From assembly GCA_019633425.1 (NCBI GenBank), contig WSUB01000017.1, forward strand, positions 186,001 to 250,000: a DNA stretch of 64,000 bases. Reading direction: 5' to 3'. Shown here piece by piece: positions 1-11,207 of the stretch. The notes beneath the pieces were generated by a model, which ran no database searches, was not told the DNA's origin, and saw only the letters and a program-made list of their open reading frames with translations. Source of the stretch: Tulasnella sp. 424. Lineage: Eukaryota > Basidiomycota > Agaricomycetes > Cantharellales > Tulasnellaceae. The translations under genes and the position numbers were made by a program. Each line of letters opens with the position of its first letter. Within the stretch, counting starts at the first letter, position 1.

Positions 1-732
1 TGTCCAGAATAAGAGGAAGAGCCAACTTCCGGAGATTGGATGAAGTTATCTCGATTGAGATATTCTGGGTTCGTCGGGGTGTAGTGTTGAGGTTGAGGAT
101 ACTGAAGGGAAGGTAGAGGGTAGGCTCTCTCTTCGGCGGCTTGAGGAGAACCGGAGGAGCTTGATGAGGAAGGCGTTGACGTAACGGGAGCAGCGACTGC
201 GTATTGCGCATATTGTTCCGTCGGGTAAGACTGTTGATAGTCATACGGCTGGTACGGTTGCTGTTGGCGGTACGGAACTTCTTCTGCGATAGCCATGGGT
301 TGGTGGCCTGGGCGGTGCATTGGTCAGCTTGGTGTCCCCAGAGTTTGTGAAAAGAGATACTGTACCTTGCATAGTTTGTCGATGCGAACCATCCCACTCC
401 TGAAGGCCTGATGCTCCGTGACGCGAGCTCTGGTACGCTTGCTGGGGGCTTAGAGACCGCGGGGAGATGGCGTACGAGGGTTCCTGCACCATGTTCGGGG
501 CAAATTGATTAAAGTCTGAGTTTCTCCGGGGGAGCTGAACTGAAGACATTGGCGGCTGCTGCCAGGAATTAGACGTAGGTGGAAGGGGCTGTGGGATAAT
601 GGAGGATGCCTGAGAGGGGTCGTCGTACTGGTGGAATGAACCAGGCGAGATGAAATTTTGCTGTTGGCGATCGGGGGAGCGCCGGGGAGAAGTGTGAGTG
701 GACTGAGCGAACGACTGTCCTCTTGAGTCCAT
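1..732 (-). CDS. Low-complexity Q/P/S-rich protein, N-terminal part (runs off window)
   Basis: Only the first ~224 residues are visible. Exon 1 is 732-366 and starts MDSRGQSFAQ. A GT-AG intron lies at 365-308, and exon 2 runs from 307 past the left edge with no stop codon. The splice keeps the frame (MQ-G-HQPMAIAEE). The visible part is almost entirely disordered: rich in Gln, Pro, Ser and Tyr, with SPR/SPQ phosphosite-like motifs, a poly-Ser run and repeated YPxP/PQxY stretches. No domain can be seen. Such N-termini are common in fungal transcription factors and RNA-associated regulators, so a regulatory role is an inference only; the informative domain would be outside the window. The start is the first ATG after a stretch with no support for further coding. 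Confidence 0.7.
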
Positions 733-3700
733 CGTTTTAAGTCTAGTAGCGGGGATTTAAGGCTAGTAGGTGTGGTGTTAGAGTGGCGAGAAGATGCAGA
801 GCGGATCTGATTGTAGAAGGATGAGCCTTTTGAAGACCTTGAGGGGTTTGGGACTTTGGGAGACATAATGAGCGCCCCACGACGTGATGTCAATTCCTGC
901 AGGCGGGTGCGACGCAAACCTGACTCAGGGTGCACGAAACTTGATTTGGCTACAATTTCTCCAGATTTGTGGATACCGGGCTGACGGGGAACTAGTAAAG
1001 GGAGGCAGGCAGGCTGCCAGCAGGTTCGCCAATACAAGCGGCGGCATCTAGGTGGAAAGCCCCCGGAACCCAGATAAACAAGAGGCAATCCCCCTGGTCC
1101 CCTGGTAAGCAAGCCACGCCGCGAAATCTAAAAAGCGCGGGTCGTGATGTGGGGTGTTGCGTAGTACAGCCGAAACGCGGTGAGGCGTGTCGCCTAAGAA
1201 AAATCCGCCTAAATCCCTCGTTTAAAGCCATCGATGGGGTGAGAGACAAACGGCCATCTGCAAGAGGGGTCGGGCGTCGTGATCAAGAAGCAGCGATCTC
1301 AATCAATTCGACGGCCAGGCATCGTGACACGTTGTCCAAGCGACGGGGTCCAGAACAGAGCGCTCACGTGGCCCAGCAACAAAAAGCCAAACGAGTCCAG
1401 TCGCCGAACCTTCCAGCTGTCCTCACCGCTCGTAGACTGACTCTGCCTAGCCCGCGCCCCAAATGGTCTCCATCACAGCTATGTGGAGCATCGCAGTCCT
1501 TCACCTTATTCGGACATCGCGCTCAAGGCGATGCTCGCTCGCCTGGGGCCCTTTCCCAAAGTCACCCACCTCGACATACAATCAACGAGCAGCTTTACCA
1601 TATACTGGCACAATGGGCCAGGAGACAACTTTTACGAGCGGAACTCGGCGTGGGCGGTCGTTTTTACTTGACATTGATAGGCGGTGGACCGGCATCAGTT
1701 TGTGGCTTCTCAAAACGAGCTTCGAAACTGCCTTTCCTGGGGCCCATTCGACTGCTCTCCCCGAACCCTTAAACGCCCTGGGGATCTCCTTGGAGCTTGA
1801 ATACCGCATCGATCTTTGACTCTCACCGATCTGGTCACCGCTCGTGCCTCAATGTCCCAACTTGATCCCGAGTGGAATCCGCTTCGGCCGATTTGACGTC
1901 ATTAGCTTACCTTCACGACCGATCTTGTTCAAATTCGACGGGTCAATAAGCAAACTCCGGCGCTCTGGGCCTCTGCCTCGTAGAAAGTTCTTTGCAGATG
2001 GACGCGGGCCAAGAGTGGGATTGTATCATCCTCGTTGCGTGAACATGCACCGGCGGGTGAACCGCCGATATCTAACAGAACCAGCCCGATTCTTCCTTGA
2101 TCGGCCTTTCAAGCTCTGCCTCTTCCTCCTCAAGACCAATCCTATTTCGGAGGTCCTGGCTCCGATTTGGGTGACTGGCGACGAATTGGGGCAAGCGGAA
2201 GTAAAATCGCGCAAGTTATTGTGCAGGATTGTGAAGGTTTACCGGTCCAACGGGCGGTGTCTCGGTCTTGAGCACAAATTTTTACGTCTCGCGAATCTCG
2301 ATGCCCATGCCATGATTCCTCGGGCCATCGGGCCTAGGGCAACAGGTTATTCCGGAATTTCCTAATAAGGATAGACCAAAGCAATCGCTTATCGTGAGGT
2401 TATCTTGGGCGGGACCCATGAGCGGGGAGAGTTTGCGTTTTTTTTCGTCATGTGCAAACGATTTTCGGCTGCAAAAACAATCACAGCTTGTCTGACAACT
2501 CAAGCCCTCAGCTAAGCGACTGGTTCGACAATAAGGACGTCGAGTTTGTTGCTTCCTCTTGGAAACCGATGTCTCTTTTACGTTTCAAGAGTGAAACTCA
2601 AGCGGACGTACCTCGCAACGCAAATTAGGTTCAACCAAGGACGGCGAACAGAGAATCCCGCAGGATTATCAGAACCAGGTTCGAACCCTCTATCAAATAC
2701 CTGTCCGTTCTGTACTGATGTCGGTTCAGCGGAGACCTTGGTGTTGTAGCTAGTACCCCCTTCCGCGAACCATTGAGGCTTATCGAGGTTGATCCGGTTT
2801 ACCTTGGGTCACGGGGCACGGGATATGTGAAGCATTACGCACACTTCCTTCACTTTCATGTCAGGCGCCATCCTCCTCGCATGGCTGTGCTCCAATCATC
2901 TCACCCTCCATTAGGAACCCCAAGCCTTCGCAAAGATGCGTCGACAATTACCTCAAATGGACTTCCTTTGATGTCGGAGGCATGATCATAATAACTCGAA
3001 CCTGCAAGAATAACCTCGGGGGTGCTATGGATCGTACTGTGCTAGGACTAAGACGTATAATTCTGCCCTGCTCTCAGCTCCAACGAACGGTGGCGTCTCG
3101 ATGCAGTGTTCACCGTGGGCCCAAGTGCGATATGTCGCGGTTACCAACGTACCGCAGCATGTGTATAGCTGAGCCTCGCAGTCCGGTCTAGCGCGTCCGC
3201 TGGCAAGGTTCCGGTGTAGTGACTGGTCCAGTGAAATCGAGCCCTGATCTCGCCTCCGTTTTCACGCCATTTCGCATGCCTTCCAGCAGGCGGCCCGAGC
3301 TCCTCGTTTCGAGGGGGACAATGCCAGCCACCGATTAACACTCGTCGGAAGTCCGACAGAATTGGTTAGACTCGAATGGAGGCGGGCAGCAGCTTTCCGG
3401 GCGAGGACCAGGCTCCCCATGTCGGGGGGGCTGGAATTCTTTGAACCCGTTGCCGACTGGGAAACTTCGCCCTCATGATGCATCATATATTCCAATTATG
3501 GCCTGGGCATTGTTGACCTAGACCAAATGCGTTGTCTAAGACGCGGAAACGAAGAGGCTCGGGGTTTCCCTCGATCGTGATTTACCGTCTAGAATGGAGA
3601 AACGTCCAATGTTCCAAACCTCCTGGGGTCAACATCTAAAAGTTGATCCAGATCCTAATATTTTCCAAATTGAGACTTAGATAGTGTATAGTGTTCTACG

Positions 3701-4644
3701 GAGAGCGACTGAACTACCGAGTTTAGCAATCCGAGTTCGCCCCCTCAATTTATCACAGAGCAGTCTCTTCGTAGAAGTCCTCGAGCCTCGTTGCGTGAGC
3801 CACTAGATACTCGAAGTCTAACATGTATATTTCCATTGACAAATTACATATATATCGCAGCGCTTTCGATCGGCAGCGGGGACTTGAGACTCGAGGGGGA
3901 CCCTCAATAACATATGCCGCCCAAGAACTACTAGCGCTGCCTAAGGCATGCCCCAAGTACCCTTCCTCATGGTAGCACGTACTTTTTTGCCTGCATCCGC
4001 ATGCTAAGGATCGAAACAGCGGAGCGTTCCGTGACCCATTATCTGTGTGAATGATAAAGGAAGACATTGGCTCTGGCGATAACTCCCAACGATCGGTAGG
4101 AATGGGGCACGATGCGCTCCTTTGTGAAAATATTTGCTAGCGTCCCTGCGTGATTTACACTGTGGAGTACTTTCGCTGTTTCCCGTTTACAGGTGTGGGC
4201 GACTAGTTTCCGGCGGTCTGCGGAGAACTCGATCGACCCCGAGTATCCCCGGTGACCCTGCACGGTCGCAAAAAATTCGGGCAGTGTGTTGCATGGAGTA
4301 ATACCTGTTATAACTGGCGTTACCGGCATTCTCGGTCGGAAGTGTGACCTCTAGCGATCTCAAGTATTCAAGCATGGTGGACGGAAGGCACTCTATGAAA
4401 CACAAGGGAATCAATTGAGGGGAGGTATTAAGCTGGGTATCTGGGAGTTACTGCTACAGTTGAAAAAGAAGAACAAAAATGTGATGTGTACTAGTAGAGA
4501 GCTGAAGCTTTGCTTGTTTCGATTCGGACCAGAAGAATGAGGGAAATTGGGCTCGGAAGACGAGAAAACCGAAGCGGTATGAAAACAAAGGAGTGGAATA
4601 AGAATAGAAAGAAACGTAGGAATAACACGATTTTGCTTTTTGAA
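733..4644. other. Gene-free interval, 3.9 kb
   Basis: This lies between the start of the left-edge gene and the stop of the C2H2 gene. Many overlapping ORFs of 60-220 codons occur in several frames, but none shows a recognisable domain or a phase-consistent exon chain. I see no tRNA, long repeat or transposase remnant. The right ~200 bp is probably the 3' UTR of the C2H2 gene, and the left ~300 bp the promoter/leader of the neighbour. Confidence 0.5.
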
Positions 4645-7071
4645 TTACGATTTGTCACCGGGTTTGGACCGCTTTTGTGAGCGTTCATCGTTGTTTGAAG
4701 ATCCGTCGGATAGCTGACGTTTGAGGGAAGCACGAGTAACACGAGCAGGAGGCATCGGGGGAGGGGGTGGCGAACGAGGTGGGGTCGGCGAACGAGGCCG
4801 CCCAATTGACTCGTCATAGAGTCGCTGAGCCCCAAAGCCTAGTGGTTCCGGCACCGTCGGCATCAAGAAAGCTGGATCGAGTGAGGTTGATGGAGATGAT
4901 GCTGGGGCAGGCTGGATGGCTCGATGGGGTGTTCTAGACGGACTCGACACCTGCACTCCGGAACCAGAAGCGTGAGTCGACGCCGGCCTCGCCCTCGATG
5001 GAGTACCCGCAGGACGTGACCTACGAGATGTTGACGACGACGCCCGACGCGACGACGACGAAGCAGCGGATGGACCGGTTCCACTACTAGAGCTAGTGGA
5101 AACCTGGAGTGGCTGAAGACTTGGCCGCTCGCTTCCATGCTCCGTCGTCGTCGGGGTCTCGCTTGCTGCATCGGGTTCGCCCTCAGCATCTGGATCCACC
5201 TCGTCCTCCGGTCTTGCTTGTGTGTGAACTCGAGAGTGCCTCCGCATGTTAGACATCACGCTGAAGCGTCGACCACAACCCGGGAAGGGGCATTGGAATG
5301 CTGTACGTCAAATACGTCAGCTGGCGGAGACAATTGGAGAGCGGATGATTTTAATTACGTACGTTTCTCGCCAGTGTGGGTATTCACATGTATCTACGAA
5401 ATAATGGTGTTTTTAGTAATTAGGAAGCACGAGAAGGGATGACCATATGCTCACCTTGAGGCTGCTTGGACGATTGAACCGCTTCTGACAATATGGGCAT
5501 TCATACCTTGCAGTTCCAGCTGTGGATGTCGGAGCAGGACCCTGGCGAGGTGGCTCTGTGGAGCCAAATGGTGGAGGCTGACTTGCAGGGGCATCGTCCA
5601 ATCGTCTCATGTATCCTGCTGCGGAGTCTGCTGTCCAGGGCCGGCGTAATGAAGGATGAAGGGTATCGTGCGCGGACCTGGGAGCGAGGGGTATTGACGT
5701 TGACGACGCTGATGCTGCAGGTGGTGCTCCTGTGCCATAGGGAGAACTGCTATGCGAGTCAGATGTAGATGTTTCGGCGAACCGGCGAGGGAAAGATGAT
5801 GGTGGGTGGGAAGCGTATGGTGAGGGTGAAGTTGCGGGTCGAGGGGGAATAGTACCACTCGCGGGGTATGGATTGGCCGATTGTCTCGACTGTCGGGACC
5901 GCGGACGATGCTGAGACTCGGTCCGAGAAGGTCCTGGGAGCAGGGGCAGCTGACGATCGGGAGCGTCTGCCCAAGGCGCCGGAAGTGATGGGAAAGATGA
6001 CTGGAGACTTAGCCTCTGTGTTCCAGTAGAGGGCCGAGAGCTTGTTGTTGGAGAAGTACTGGGAGCCGATGAGTACTCAGCAGGAGCATCGGTGATCGTG
6101 TGACGACGCCTGACGGAGGCTTCGACTGGGGACGGCAGGGGCTCGAAGGGCGAGTACGATGTAGGGTCAATGACTAATGACCGCCTTGGTAATGATGGAG
6201 ATGCGGTAGAAGGGGATATTGGAGAGATGTGTTGAGAGGAACCAGAAGCAAAGGATTCGGGGTGAGGCTCAATCGAGAGACGGCCAGCTCTGCTGGTGGG
6301 CCGACTTGCTCTGCTACTCGGTCTGCGGCCTAGAGGTAAGGATGACGCGTCAGCATTCCCGATTTAGTGGGTGCACCACAATAATCTTATCGTACCTGCA
6401 GCTGCAGGAGAATATACTCTGCTTCGACGCTCGGGCTAAATCATTACCCGTAAGTTGACGTGTAGTGACTCATTTTTCAAACATATCTAATACTCACTCG
6501 GGCAGATTCAGGACTAATAGGTGTTTGGGGAGGCGACAGAGGACTTGGGCTCGGGTCGCTAAATGTGGATGCGCCGACGGCACCGCGACTCGGACCAGCA
6601 TGCTGGTCCGAAGGGCTCCCGGAGGACCTGCGTCCAGCTCGGGCGTCACTTGGACCAGCGAGTGAATGCCGAATATCGCCTGCGATGAAAGAGCTTGGAG
6701 GTGGACGAGGTGAGCGAGGAGAGCGGAGGGGTTGTACAAGAGGCTGTGCTTGAGACCCTTCCAATGGAGAGCGACTTGCTCGCCTTTCGCGCTCTTCAGA
6801 GCGCCTTGAAGGAGGATCTACGTTTTGAAGGAGTGTGTCGAGGTCATCTAAAAAGAGGATTTGCAAGAGGGTGGTAGGACGCGAGAAGTCGCCAGCATTA
6901 GACACAGATTACAGTCAGGGCCGCGGAACGTCGCGAAGCGTAGCGTTACGCCGATAGTTACTGACCTTCTCGGGAGAGACCAAAGAGAGAACGAATAGAA
7001 GGGAGTTTAGGTCTTTCCGCTCTTTGTTGTTGCTTGTCGCCTGGGTCTTCAGGCCGTTCGTTGCCACTCAT
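4645..7071 (-). CDS. C2H2 zinc-finger transcription factor
   Basis: Six exons join in phase to 685 aa: 7071-6966, 6847-6498, 6435-6396, 6329-5455, 5393-5363, 5300-4645. The start MSGNERPEDP leads into LPSIRSLFG, a short N-terminal motif I recall from related basidiomycete regulators. Residues ~60-430 are disordered and rich in S, P, R and A. Two adjacent C2H2 fingers sit at ~441-463 (C443, C446, H459, H463) and ~469-493 (C471, C476, H489, H493), joined by the canonical HTGEKP linker. The first finger is split by two introns around a 31-nt exon. The tail is basic (KRQLSDG, SQKRSKPGDKS) and could carry a nuclear localisation signal. The fold and DNA binding are well supported; target genes are unknown. 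The terminal exon continues to the stop at 4645. Confidence 0.9.
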
Positions 7072-10000
7072 CCCCGGCAGTGGCAAAACCGTTTGTACGA
7101 GGATTTGAGATCTGTTAAGACGAAGTGGGAGGTAAAAGATTTTTGTGAAGCGGTGTTAGTGATTTGCAAATGCATGCAGATATCGGCATCACTCGTCACG
7201 GGGAAGGAAGCGGCGAAAGGGTAAAGTAAAAGAGCGTGCGGTGATGAGCGAACGGGTGTACAAGCCACTTCGGCGGTCGGGTGACAACGGCCCGCGTCCT
7301 TGCCAACCCCAGCCTCCTCCGCTTGCCAACCATTGCCAACGTTCAAGCTTTGCGTTGACCGCAGTCCGCTCCCCGCTGTCTTTGGTGATCTGCAGAACCT
7401 GAAGATCAGTGGCTGCAGGGGGATCGACAGCCTCTGGAGCGCTTCATGGCGGCCATGTGCCTTTAAGGTAGGCTGAGTGGGCGTTGAGGAAGACGGAGAC
7501 GGCGGCAAGCTTGAACTGAACAGAAGGGCGAGCGGTACGCGAAAACTGATTGCAAGGTAAAGTGTCGAGGATTTGGGAACCATTTCGCGTGGATGCAGCC
7601 ACCACCACCCGCTCACGAGATATGGGAAATGTAGGGCGACTCACCGAATGATGACGACTGAAGCTGTTCAAGTCCAGAAAGGACGAAGCCACATGCGAAG
7701 AGGGAGATGAGAACAAAAGTAGAGTAAGTAAAAGAGAAAGAAAAAACGAGTGGAAGGATGTTGGAACCGGAGAGGAGCCTGGAGCTCCGTCCCGGGGTTG
7801 TAAGAGAGGATGGAAGAGGAAGGAAGGAAAGGCGTTACCCAGCGTGTTCGTTGAGAACTTCCCCTTATGCCCTGGGACTACAGGGAAATGGGCTTGACGA
7901 CGGAAAAGGGACTCCCTCGAATGTCGGCAACGATCTCGGGCCTTTTAAGAGAGCGCCGGTAAACAGCAACATATCGCACCGCCCTTGACAACCGTGCACC
8001 CTTGCCCGTCTTCGAAAGCCCATGATCTGCCATCTCACCCCGGAGTAATGCACCACCCGAATGTTCTACTCGCTTTCTCTCGTCCACGTTTTCTCCAGCG
8101 CAGCACTGATCACAACAACCAAAAAGTGGATCCTTAGGTGGTGTTCTGTACCTTACACGCGCCCAGCCACAGATCGACTGCGCTCGCTACACACATGTCG
8201 GGACGATGAACGATAAGTCGTTAGTGGAGCGTCCATCAGACGACGTTGAGGGCCCGTTTGCAAAGATATGCCGGTGTTCAAAACCGAGGTACTGTGCTTA
8301 CTCTAAACTCCATGCAGGCGAGTCGCTCTGATAACCCTCGTGACTCTTTGCCTTTTTGGGTCCCCATCACTTTTTAATAGATTCACTCATACGTCAGATT
8401 GGCACCGAACGCCGTGGGTTTTCGCCAATTATGGGTGCTGAAAGGGACCTTGGCCTTGACGCGTCGGTTCCCTGGATCCAGGATTCAGGTCCGGCGGACG
8501 CGTCTATCCACTCCACCACACAGCATCGTCAACTTCTCCCATCTCCACTCTTTCATACAACCTCCTCGGGCATCCGCAGCAGCATAACCGAGGCATGTAG
8601 CACTGAGGGATTTTCTCTTCCACTTATCAGATTTTCACTTGATCTGCACTGGGCCCGCCGGTCCACTTTTGCAGACTGCGGGTCTGGAAATCGCAGCACC
8701 GGAGCTATCTTTCGCGCGCCACAAGGTACTGCTGCGGGGAGTGGATATGCCAGAGGACCGGATTCCGGATTCTCACTTTGACAAGCGAGAGTGGGCCGGA
8801 TTTACTGATCAGGGCGTGTGGACCTTTCTTTGATCATTAATTTTGCGAGAATGTTCGCGTGAGATTGGTGTGGTCTGATAGTCGGGCAGGCCTTCCGAGG
8901 ACGGATATCCCCTGTTCAAGTGTAGTCCGGCATGCTATCACCGCCGCTTGGGATAATAAATTTCGGGTACAGAAGCCACCCTGTTTTTTTTTTCTTTCTT
9001 GAATTTCCGAGTGGTAAATTGTGCAGAAAGGCATCACTCGATTGCGTTGCGAAAAGTCGGTGGAGACGGTGCCTGAACCGCTTCGACGTCAATCTCGATT
9101 TCCACGGCACGTCATCGTGTGGCACCCACGTTTTCGTTGTGTACTCGGCTTTGTCCGGGCCCGGATGCAACTCCCTGTCACCCTCTTCATCATTGTGTCT
9201 GTGCAATAGACGCAAAGGTACAAAGTTTTTTCTTCATGTCTTGGAGACTTGGCCCGATTCGGAGGTTGGTGGCGCGCAATCTTCGCAATGGACAGGGCAC
9301 CAAACTTTCGAGGTGCGAAAGAAGCTGGGGTACGATCTCACGCGGAGTTTATCGCAAGTGGTAAGCTGTGTAGCAAGCGCTCGTGCCAAGGCTTACTGCA
9401 AGCCTTCAACGTCATTCCAACGTCGAATTCAAGCTGAGAAGATCATTCAAAAACGATTGTGGCTTGGACCACTTCACAAAGCGATTCGTCACATTCCAAA
9501 AGCGATAACTCCAGTGATTCATGTCTTTCGTCTAGGGGTAGGAACGGCCGGCCTTTGATCGTGAATCTCGGCGTCACCGCGTGTACTCGAACCAAAGGAA
9601 CGTTATCCTCCATGCGAGCCTGAAGTCATGCGGACTACCGGGCGGCTTCTGTCATTCAACGCCGGACCGCCCGCAAAGTAAACGGAAGCGCGTAAGAGAA
9701 AGCGGGCGGGAAAGTTTGGGGGCGCTGGAATTCTTTTCCCTCCCTCAAGTCGAGAAACGCGCCTTGTTGCAAGGTACAATGAAATCGTCGCAGGCGAAAT
9801 CCTGAATTCTGCTGAGAACAGAAATCCAAGTCTCAAGCGCGGGATTAACTTGCAGGTACAATTCCGATCTTCGAAAGCAACCAGGTGCAGAGGAAGAGAG
9901 TTAAGCCATAAAAGCACGATTTTGAACTTTGAAATTCCCCTGTGACGCTCCCCTCGCAACGGAATAGATGCGCGTAATGACGACCAAGAAAGGGATAAAA

Positions 10001-11207
10001 AGAAGGAAAAGTCTTCAGGATGTGCGGAACAACGTTTCGGTTACTACTGCGGATAATCCTGCTAATTGAAGGCCCATTTATCTTCAGGGCGAAGCGGGGG
10101 GCGGCTATCCTGGACTCAAAAGGTTGTCGCCCTGGCAGATCATAAACGCTGTAGTAGAATCCCAGATGTCTCTCTTCGCGATCGACATCTATGACTTCTA
10201 TAAACCCGACAGCGGTCGAATGAACATCGCCGACGTACAATTGGCGCTTTTCTGGTTGCAACGGCATCGGAGAACGGCAACGAGTTTCCGCTTAGCTTGC
10301 CTCGCGACCCGACGTGCCGACGGCAAAAAGCAATCCAAACAAGCATATTCTCGTAAAAGCTGCGGCCGTCCTTTATCAAGCAAGAAAGACTCCCATATTC
10401 TCCCGCCCACGGCCACTTCATCGTTGGGAGTTTACACATTGGAGGCTACCCCCCCCTTCAAGAGCTGTCAATCCCTGGTCCGACATCTTGCCACGTTTTT
10501 CCCCGCTTCCCGCCCTTCCGAAAATGGAGAAGTATCCAAAGGGGGTTGCAACGCCGAGAAGCGGCATCCCAACCAAAATGAACGGATACGAACCTTGAGG
10601 GAAAGGATAAATAATTTTGTGTGCGCTCTCTCCTTTATGTCACACCCACCCAACCCTTGCTTGGTTGCGAAGGGTGCAAGAAAAGCGAGGAGAGAGAAAG
10701 AAAAAACACGGCACCAGGCTTCGCTGTCAAGAGGAAAAACTCGGGTAGCAACCGGAGACCGTCCCCGATTGCTCAGATTTGTTTTTCGTTGTTGCTTTTT
10801 TGAAAAAGAGGCTTTCGGCAAGGCCGGTAACCATGATTGAGTAAGCGAGACCCCCAGAGAGACCGGATATGCTGTCGTTCGTCGAGACATCATCCGAAAC
10901 CGGCCAAGAGGATGAGGACGAAGAGACAAGTTGGCGAGAGGGGAGCTGAGAAGCGAATGGGACGGTTCTGGGACCTGATTGTCGCGCTGGCGAGAAGGGA
11001 TCGACGCCTTGCCACCCGAACAAAGTAAACAATTTGGCTTCGATGACTCGCACGCGTACGCTCGACTCCCTCTCGAGCCGCGCCACACCAAGAAGAGTCA
11101 AGGCCTCCCGGATCAAGTGAGCTTGGAGTCAACCTCGACAGATACAAAGCAATTTAAAAAGGAGCAGGAAAATTTGATTCAGAATAAACGCATAACCCCC
11201 TCCCCAC
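7072..11207. other. Gene-free interval, 4.1 kb between divergent genes
   Basis: This is the shared upstream region of the minus-strand C2H2 gene and the plus-strand GTPase gene. ORFs of up to ~240 codons occur (for example 10124-10840 plus, 10468-11091 minus). They overlap each other, lack domains, and do not extend by phase-compatible splicing. No tRNA or long repeat was seen. 5' UTRs, possibly with introns, must lie at both ends. Confidence 0.5.

Noticed and set aside
1149..2365. Series of plus-strand ORFs up to 207 codons
   Set aside because: They overlap in all frames, have no domain, and no phase-consistent splice chain links them; long random ORFs are expected at this base composition.
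2655..2700. B-box-like ggttcgaacc, suggesting a tRNA
   Set aside because: The flanks do not form a T stem, and there is no matching A box or acceptor stem.
8932..9558. 208-codon plus-strand ORF
   Set aside because: No recognisable domain, overlapping ORFs in other frames, and no extension by splicing.
10124..11116. Long overlapping ORFs on both strands upstream of the GTPase gene
   Set aside because: Mutually exclusive frames, no family resemblance, and low-complexity composition.
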